Below, one piece after another: positions 55,575 through 64,000 of a stretch of DNA of 64,000 nt. This stretch comes from Elysia chlorotica (taxonomy: Eukaryota > Mollusca > Gastropoda > Plakobranchidae), in the NCBI GenBank assembly GCA_003991915.1, contig RQTK01000009.1, positions 181,307 through 245,306 on the forward strand. The letters are read 5' to 3'. Each line of letters opens with the position of its first letter. Position 1 is the first letter of the stretch. The position numbers were made by a program, and so were the translations under genes. Below the pieces are notes generated by a model. That model saw only the letters and a list, made by a program, of their open reading frames with translations, was not told where the DNA came from and ran no database searches.

Positions 55575-55830
55575 CCTGCATATGAGTCTAGATCTTGATC
55601 TCTAGAATCTAGATAAAAAAACGTCCAGGGATCTAGACCTAGATCTAGGTCTAGATCCCTAGTCTAGATAGAGATCTATATTTAGACTTGTGAGAAGCCA
55701 GCTAGATCTAGATCTAGCATGATCTCTAATTTAATCTTGAACTACAATCTAAAAGCAGATCAAGCATAATTCTAACCTCTAGAGATCTAGATCTAGATAT
55801 CTAGAAATAGATCTAGATCTAGATCTATGT
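55575..55830. repeat. Cluster of CTAGAT/AGATCT palindromic units
   Basis: More than a dozen overlapping AGATCT, CTAGAT and CTAGG hexamers, including AGATCTAGATCTAGATCTAT. Smaller clusters occur at 1187-1202, 1490-1508, 30990-31135 and 11407-11430. No gene is seen from 55447 to 56460. Confidence 0.85.
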
Positions 55831-56460
55831 GTTCTAAACTTCTATGTTTGTTTAATTAAACTCCAGGTTTACCCTTTAAATTCACTTACAGACACATTTT
55901 CAGACGTCTGTCTTGGGGCCCGTGCACATAGCCTTGAATCTAGATAAGCTTATAAGTTAACCAGAAACTCTGGAAAACAACTCAACTCAAATAATCTCGA
56001 GTAGAGAAAGAAGCAAGTTTTATAATCAATCAATGGCGATGATATGAACAGATTCTGAGCGCCCACACGGCTGAAGTCGCAGTAAATTATTCATGAATTA
56101 TAATTATTGATCCAACTGTGTAACCAAATAAGCCTAACTGATTTGCATTAAAGCCTCGACATCGCGTTATCACTACACACGGCTGGTACTAGCAGTGGCA
56201 TTGAGTATGCTAGAGCCAGCCTAATGCTAATTCGCACGTGCAGTTTATTAATTAGCGGTAAGCCTGCGATAGATGCGCATTGCACAATTAATCATCGAGT
56301 CGCAATGAATTGCCAATGAGGGTAATCTACATACATGTTTTTTTTTTTTACTCTCGATTTTTAGTAAAGAAGAATTTATGTCAGGTGAACACATTACAAA
56401 TTTATACTCATGTGCAAACGTTTTGGGTTACAATTTACAAGCAGAGGCCTAACAAACTAC

Positions 56461-56853
<393 letters not shown>

Positions 56854-57295
56854 AACACCCCATGCGGCGGATGACTGGGTGTGTCCACCTGTTTAACCTT
56901 AATATGCTCTTGGGTGTTGTGTGTGTTATCACCGATAGTTCTTTAAAAAAATACATTTCTTTTTTTATTTTTAGTTATAAGTTCATAATACTATATCATT
57001 ATATGCGTTGAGAAGTTTGTTGATTTCACTATCTAGTTTGCTTCTGATTCTAAGTAATTGTTTATTACTAATAATGTGGGAGGAATAAAGGAGAAGCCAA
57101 TTATTACTTTCTTTCCTGCAGGGGATCACAATTAAACTTATTTAATTTTAAATGGCCGTGGTTGTGGTATGTTAAAGTTTGAATCCGTTGTTTACACGGA
57201 ACGATATTCCTCCTGTGTGTCTCTTGACTGAAAGGGTTAGATCTGTGTGTTTAGAACACTTGTAGTTGTAGCGCCAATTGAAACGGTAATACATG

Positions 57296-57542
57296 CATCA
57301 GCTGATGGTCGAACCTTTGGGCTCCTACTCGTCAATCCAGAGCACTAATGCTAGAGATATCTGGCGCCTTATACTGCTAAAAATGCAATCGTCAAATTAA
57401 TGCTATGGTCCATAGGTTTCCTACAGAGACAGGTGGAAAAGGGGGTGGGTGGAAAAAGAGCGGCGACACCAAGGACTTGAACCTTGGACCTCCTGTTCCT
57501 CAGTCCCAAGCACTGGTGACTGAGCTATCTTTATGCCCCTAC
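57296..57542 (-). mobile_element. tRNA-derived SINE, family A, minus orientation
   Basis: Read on the minus strand: a tRNA-like head with ATAGCTCAGTCACCAGTGCT and B box AGGTTCAAGTCCTT, then TGTCGCCGCTCTTTTTCCAC, the same middle as 3860-4095, and a second B-box-like GGTTCGACC at the far end. Confidence 0.8.
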
Positions 57543-58072
57543 TAAGCCAACGCTAAAAATACTTAAATTTAATAAGATCTACATCCCACGAATTTTTAGA
57601 AAAATATCAGACCAGATTTTTTGACACCTGCCGAGTATCGCAGATTGGCACCATCTGCTTGCGAACGCAGGCCACGACAGTAGGAGTCATCGTGAGACGG
57701 TAATGACCAAAGATTATCACCGATAGAACGTGTCGGCCTTGTAGTCGTACTATCCAAATAAACTCAGTACAGAGTAAAAGTGCCCCAAATGTAAATATTA
57801 CAAACCCAAAGTCACACAGACAGAAAAGAAATGCTGAGTTCAACATGCAATGTGGCTGGCGCCTGTTTCATACCAGTGTGTGTGTGTCTGTCTATGTGTC
57901 TCGTAGACAGCGTTTGGCACTTATGTGATCAGCCAAAGCATAACTTTCATCACCATCTTCCCCTACATCGATGGTTCAACCGTCTTTATAAAAATTTATA
58001 CACGGGACTAAACACCACCAGGTTAACCAAGATCTCTACAGGGGAGATCCAGGCACATATTTTTATTTATAG

Positions 58073-58117
58073 CACTACTACTACTACTACTACTACTGCT
58101 ACTACTACTACTACTAT

Positions 58118-58161
<44 letters not shown>

Positions 58162-58186
58162 TTACTAATACTACTGCTGCTTCCAT

Positions 58187-58242
<56 letters not shown>

Positions 58243-58243
58243 T
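58073..58243 (+). repeat. (CTA)n microsatellite with a few interruptions
   Basis: About 50 CTA/ACT units with ATT, GCT and TCC interruptions. Confidence 0.97.
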
Positions 58244-58259
58244 TATTTTTTTTTTTTAA

Positions 58260-59130
58260 TTATCATCATCATCAGTATTATTGTATGATTAACCAGAGTG
58301 AGAAGCAGCAGGTGGAGAGTACCATTGTAGCTAAAAAAAAAACCAACAAAACAGAAACAACTGATTGTTAAAGAACAAATGCGCCACTGCGAAGTGACGT
58401 TGTAATTGTATTGTACGTTTTGAATTCTTATTTATCCTCAAACAGCGCCCAAATTCAAACCTCTAGCCAGCAAAGTATTAAAATGTGGGTTATAAAAAGT
58501 ACATGTTTAGAGGGGCGAACTATAATTATGAGCCATTCTTGAGTTGGTAACTTGATTCCTTTTACTAGGCGGTAAAAGATGGGCATTCATTGTAGGGGTA
58601 GAAAAGTGAGACTCTTTAGGTCATAACTACATCTACTTATTTCAGGGACTTGTCAACACACTAGCAAGACTTAAAAAGAGTAAAATATAAGTGAAACACA
58701 ATTTTTTTTCTTCTCTACAAAAATCATTATGATTTAAGTTATTTTAACAGATTGTGGCCAGTTAAACCTTTAAACTGTTACTAAATTAAATTTACTGATT
58801 TATTCAAATTGAAACCTTTTCCCCACAAAAGTATTAAAATGTTGCTTACTCAAGTACATGTTGAGAGGGACAATCGTCTAAGCCTTTGCAAAGATTATGA
58901 GAGGACTATTATGGAAATCTCCATCCATCAAGTGCTGTGCTTTGTGGCATTGACGATCATGCTTCCTCTACACTCTCGAATCTTGTCTTGATTTAGTTGC
59001 TACATCATTTTTTCCTAGGTTGAGCTATTTTTTTATCTGTTCATTATCTTTTCTCGTTGTTTTCCTATGATGAGCTTCAATCATTTCAGTTTTTATAGGA
59101 AAATTTAAAATTCTGTGTAAATTCTATTGT
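58260..59130. other. Gene-free sequence
   Basis: I see no gene. A 60-codon frame at 58809-58991 has no recognisable features. Confidence 0.4.
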
Positions 59131-59134
59131 GTCA

Positions 59135-60664
59135 ACGAAAACTATGCAAATACATTGTATACTCGAATAACGAAAAAGAAACTAGCTTTTAAAGACCATA
59201 ATAAAGAAGAGGTAAAGAAAGTGCAAAAAGAACTGAAAGCAATTATAAGAAAGTGTAAAGTGGCTTTAATAAAAACAAAATAGAAAAACATTTTAAAACC
59301 AACAACATGAAGAAAATATGGGAGGGAATTAATGAGATAAGTGGGCATAAAAGGAAGAATGATTCTGTAACGGTATATAATGATATTGCTTATAGCAATA
59401 ATTTAAAAGAATGTTATGCACGATTCGATTGCCATGATTTTGAGAAAGAAAGAAAAGAGAAAATAAATGTATTGACAGAAGATGATATATCTAATATAAT
59501 GCATTGAAGGGAATGAAAGCGAATGAAGCCTTTGGAAGTGTACTTAAACGTTGTGTTGAGCCTAGGCTATCTGAAACTGGTATCCTCTTGCTGAAATTGT
59601 CGGATGTATTGTGTAAAATTTTTAATGTCTCTTGATCAATGTACAGTGTCAGAAATATGGAAAACATCATGTATTGTTCCAGTGCCTAAACAAGATGAAA
59701 ATCTGGAAAAGATAATAATTAAAGGAAAAGAAGTTGGACATATAAATAGCTTGGAGTTGTTCTAGACAATAAACTGAAATGGAAGTTAATCCAAATCCCC
59801 TGAAATGTTCTATTCATCAATAGTCAGCAGTGTATTAACTTTTGCCATTGTCTGTGAGGGAGGTAACATCCAAAAACAAGACAAGGACAGACTGAACAAA
59901 ATTGTAAGAAAGGCAGGGGAAATAGTGGGCAAAAAAAGACAAGATACATTGACTCATTTTTCCTTCCACGCAAAACAAACAAAATGTTCAAAATCATGAA
60001 AGATCCCACACATCCATTGTACAAAGAATATAAACGTAGAAAAATCAAGCGTAGCGGCAGGTACAGAACAAAAAAGACTCGAACATGCACCCATTCAAAC
60101 TCCTTTATATCAAAATCAATTACTTTTTTCAACGACAAACATGAAAGTACAATGCAGGATTAGACATTTCTGCGTGTGAAAAATAAAAGTCTTAGATAAT
60201 TTTACTATGGCATTTTTATTTATTTGGTCACATTACTTTTTTTTTTTTAATGATGCATTTTACACATGCATTAAACTAGAATATGTTTAATATAATGATA
60301 CAATATCATATTTGTGTCTGTGTGTGTGATAAATATAGTCATTGATGAAGTTTTTTCAAAATATTTTTTATTAAGAACAAGAGCAATATTCTCATCATAT
60401 TCAATGTAAAGTCGAACATTTTTATTTTTACCTTTTGCCTATTTGAAATCTATTTACACTATCAAACCCTAAACATATACAAATAGCATTTGATTTGTTG
60501 GCGATTTTTAGATATAATAAGTGATACATTTTCAATGTCTTTTTTATAATTATTTTTTAAACATAATTGTATTTTTTCAAATGTATTATCTTATTTTTTA
60601 TTGTAAATGGGCATGTCAATCTCAATTTTTTCAAAGGGGATTAACAAAGTCTTATCTTATCTTA
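59135..60664 (+). mobile_element. Internally deleted, decayed non-LTR retrotransposon
   Basis: With frame changes the plus strand gives KKIWEGINEISGHKRKNDS, FDCHDFEKERKEKI, LKGMKANEA, a split ENIM/SCIVPVPKQDE step, LGVVLDNKLKWK (split), NKIVRKAGEIVGKK, MKDPTHPLYKEYKRR and FISKSITFFNDKH. These are the start, fingers and C-terminal tail of a LINE ORF2. The palm with the catalytic YxDD is missing, so an internal deletion near 59700 is likely. The 3' UTR runs to a (TCTTA)n tail at about 60648-60664. Confidence 0.75.
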
Positions 60665-60881
60665 AGATGTTCCAGCCTTACTTTTCTCACCACAAGTAAA
60701 AAAAAGATGTCTGAGTCTTCGCGTCTAAGTGTATTTATGAGTGATCTTTTTCTGCCAGCTTCTTCACTAAAAGTAGTAAAATAAATTCATTAGACTTCTT
60801 TGCTATCCACATGATACTGAGCAAACCAAATATTAGTTCCCTCCTCAAGAATCTTCTGTGTTTGTTTTGAGTTTTAATATG

Positions 60882-60909
60882 CCTCCCCCCCCCCCCACAC
60901 ACACACACC
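60882..60909 (+). repeat. Poly-C and (CA)n run
   Basis: About ten C then about six CA units. Confidence 0.9.
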
Positions 60910-61479
60910 TATGTAAGTATGATTTCAATATAGCACTCAGGGCTCCTTTAACCTAATAATAAATTTAAACTATTTTGAATTAACATATCAACAGAATGTC
61001 AAGTTGCATTGATGGAAAAATAGCACTGAGATATCATAAATATGCAAAACAAGCTGAACAATTTATAAATTTCCATCCCTTATATTTCATTAAATATGCA
61101 ATAAAAACATAAGACAAGTGCCTTTGGGTGCATGTTTCCAATAATGTGTACGCCAATTCAGTAATTAAAATGTACATTTATATATACTTTTTAATACTAA
61201 CAAACTTCTTTTAATATTTCATGTCCTGCACTCAAAACTGACAAAAAAAAACCAGGACAATTTTTCAAATTCTATCTTTTGATTACTCTCCCCGACAATA
61301 CTGTTTGTATGCTGTCCAGGCAGTGCCGTTGAGTTGACTAGTTACCATTATCAATTACTTAATATCTATATTACCTTATTAAATATTAATATTGCACAAT
61401 TATTGTCATGAAGAACTGAGGTTAAACATTTGATTACTACAAAAACTTTTAATCACAGAAATTCATTTACACATATATT

Positions 61480-63847
61480 TTAGGCAATGCCTTGAGGCCA
61501 CCAATCTGGTAAGCTGGCCTTCACAGAAACAGTTTGTCCATCTTTGGTTCTCACACAAAGTTCATCTTTGAGGTGTGCAAGTCGAAGAAGGCCAAGACCA
61601 TAAATACCAATTGCATTTCGAAACTTGCCTGCATTTTTGCCTTTTTCTTTGGTCACTATTGTTGTGTCACATTCAACCTGAGCTGGGCTGGAAAGAGATT
61701 TTTGAATAATTAAAGTTAAAACCCATTAAAAAAAATTCATTTCTGTTAAAACATAACATTTTTAAAAGCCTTTTTGCAACCTTGCTTAGATTCAAAACAT
61801 GGAAGAAACTAATACTGATCAAAATTTGGACATATGGAATTGATAGAGCATTATCACATTGGGTCTCAACTCTTTAAGGTACTTAGTTAAAATATCAACA
61901 GGTAAAGCAGTTAAAGAAACAGAAAATGACTTTTATAAATATATTTTGAATAGAAAATAAAAAAAATATCACTGAATGCGGTTTTAATCACACAAAGTAG
62001 TAATATCAGAGAGTAGTCTGTTCCACGTAAAACATAGAACAGTAACGCTGTTATGAAATAGATCTTAACTGAAAAATCTACACAAAAAGATTGAAATCAA
62101 AATCAGCAGCTTTCAAGAATTATTGAAACCATATGTGCTGAAAGCAAAATGAACGTTTTCAACTTATTAAAGCAAGTGTTACAAATCAATACATGTAAAA
62201 TTAATTTTTGGATCAAGTTGAGATGCATACTACAGGGCTGCCACTCAAGTTCCATGAAATCCACTGATTTTCAGCATGGGGGTCTGGAAGCTGAAGAGGC
62301 CTCCAGTGGGCCCAGGGCAACGGTCGGTTGGGGGTCTGGGGGCCAACAGCCCCCTGAAGCTAAAGAAATTTTGTAATTTTAGCTCCTAAATATGGCCCTC
62401 AGAGAAGTTTGGAGAGCAAGTGTACTGTGCTTTCCCTTTTACACCAATTTTCACAATTTCAATTGTGTCAACAATACTCAATGGAATCGATTTTCACAAC
62501 TACTTTTCCTTCTAGCCACTTAAAGTTTAAGCTCCGCGGATTTGAACATCCTGGCTTTGAGTCCACTTTCTTTAGGAGAAAAGGGGGAAAATGCAGAAAA
62601 AGTAGCAATCAGTTCAAAATTGCGTATTTCCGCAAAAGATCACTGTGACACCTTTTATCACATTCAACAGAAATTTCAACAGTTTAAAATTTTACGGAAA
62701 ATCGTGAGATCGCGGCACAGAAAAAGGCCAAAAAAATGCTGAATGGTTCACGGAACGTAGGCCGATCCAGGGACGACCCACAGGCTATTCGGAAAATCCG
62801 TATATCAACTGATGAGTGGCAGCTCTGATACTAAGGAACGTCCTGTTAGATTTTTTATGTCTATAACTTTTTAAATTTGAGAGACTAAATACAGGTTAGA
62901 CTTACAACTCTAATTGTAGAGGTACAATCCGCTTACGAATTACTCCAGTGTGAAAAGTCCTTGCAGTCAATTCTTGTCCAATGTAACAGCCTTTCTGAAA
63001 ATTAACTGTAAAGAAAAGACAAACACAATTAAAAAAAAAAAAGATTGTTCCTTATAAAAATTTTTTCTGATAAAAACACGACACAAAAAAAGTGGTTTGT
63101 ATAATACATCATATATGAATAGGGATCACAATATTACAGTTGTCTTCCCATGAATGCATAATGTTAGAAGAAACACCTGAGCCTGCACTGAGAGAGATAA
63201 ACCGTTTACAAAATACAATAGATAATAAAAGCTCTGACTCCATTCTTCCAACCTTTCACCACAGAAAAGTGCAAAAAATAAGTCAACTAACCTCCATTCA
63301 TTAGAGCAAGATTGCTTTCGAGAGGCAAGCAGTTTTCTGGTGGGAGATCCAGTACACCTTCTGGTATGCCTAAACGATATCTCCAGCTCATGTAGTCATC
63401 CTCACTTACAACACTAGTATTTCCTGGGTCTGCAATATTGCCCAAGACATCCATAATTCAAAATTATATTTATAATGTAAGAATAAAGGAAATTCAAACT
63501 TAAAGAAACGAAAGATTACTTAGCCACAAACTTGGTGGGATCTATTAACTCTGAAAAGTCCTTAGTTTATGATTAAGGCTTAGAAAAAGGAACAAACTTG
63601 TAATGATAAAAGAAATTACCCCTAAATTACAAACCATATAAACTGAAATCAACAATACATGAAAATAAAAACAAAATAAAAAAGACAATTCTCTACCTTG
63701 GATATTTCCATCTAAAACAAATCTGCATCCATAAAGGGGTACCCTTGGATCATGATAAGTCAATGGTAGATTTGATGAGTCTGATGAAACAGCTAGGTTG
63801 AACTGACACCAAACTTTGTATTGATCACTTACATCAGTGACATCAAC
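61480..63847 (-). CDS. IBA57: IBA57, mitochondrial iron-sulfur cluster assembly protein, four 3'-terminal exons
   Basis: IBA57 is a folate-binding, GcvT-related protein that acts with ISCA1/ISCA2 in the mitochondrial matrix in making [4Fe-4S] clusters. Minus-strand exons: 63697-63847, 63292-63430, 62906-63005, 61480-61687. All have GT-AG borders and the phases join. They encode [15 protein letters not shown], then [20 protein letters not shown] with [12 protein letters not shown], then the family signature [20 protein letters not shown], then [10 protein letters not shown] and the C-terminal [11 protein letters not shown] before TAA. The signature Cys is intact. The 5' exons, with the mitochondrial targeting peptide and N-terminal domain, lie beyond 64000 or unseen in 63848-64000. 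The encoded part is about 199 residues. Confidence 0.95.
62233..62827. mobile_element. hAT-like nonautonomous element with perfect 6-bp target duplication (IBA57 intron)
   Basis: A 595-bp element. The ends CAGGGCTGCCACTCA and TGAGTGGCAGCTCTG are inverted repeats with one mismatch in 15. The hexamer ATACTA flanks both sides (62227-62232 and 62828-62833). There is no transposase. It lies in the last intron of IBA57. Confidence 0.8.
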
Positions 63848-64000
63848 CTGAAAAAAAAAGAGGCCAAATGATGTAAACGTGAAAAAAAAAAACCACCAAA
63901 AAAAACAAAAACATAATTGAACTGTTTTGTGAAACCAAAAATTCTTTTAAAGCTGGTTATTGCATTCCCCCCTCTCTTTGCCTATCAGATCACATGGACT

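Overview
This is a eukaryotic, animal-type window: about two thirds A+T, long introns with GT-AG borders, many microsatellites, tRNA-derived SINEs, non-LTR retrotransposon remnants and mariner, hAT-like, pogo-like and piggyBac-like DNA elements. The genes fit an invertebrate bilaterian. A mollusc, probably a gastropod, is my best guess from the EGF-repeat exons and the repeat style, but that is inference.

Layout. Bases 1-2771 are repeat-rich upstream sequence. From 2786 to 34851 (+) runs one large gene, a SENP6/SENP7-type SUMO protease. I could read 26 coding exons whose splice phases all agree, giving 6501 nt and 2166 residues. The first two large exons encode about 970 residues of Gln/Pro/Ser-rich, low-complexity sequence. 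Then come a Cys4 zinc-ribbon-like module, an AT-hook-like basic patch, a textbook SUMO-interacting motif, the SENP6/7 pre-catalytic region and an intact Ulp1/C48 catalytic domain (His1782, Asp1873, Gln1919, Cys1925). Its introns carry a nearly intact mariner, a pogo-like MITE, SINEs, an hAT-like element and a CR1/L2-type LINE end between two (CTA)n arrays.

From 34852 to 49091 there is no confident gene. The stretch holds an hAT-like element, a second copy of the pogo-like MITE, a decayed reverse transcriptase, a piggyBac-like remnant and some possible orphan exons. A single-exon gene follows on the minus strand (49092-51557, 821 residues). I do not recognise it. It carries five spaced W-x-V-V-G-[ILV] motifs that resemble SUMO-interacting motifs, plus two SUMO-acceptor consensus sites, one of them a perfect phosphorylation-dependent motif.

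From 52 to 61 kb come microsatellites, SINEs, broken EGF-repeat exons on the minus strand cut by a LINE 3' end, and another decayed LINE. At 61480-63847 (minus) are the four 3'-terminal exons of IBA57, the mitochondrial iron-sulfur cluster assembly protein; its 5' part lies beyond the window.

Two genes may touch SUMO biology: the SENP6/7-type protease, by clear homology, and the W-VVG repeat protein, by motif only. IBA57 is unrelated to that pathway.
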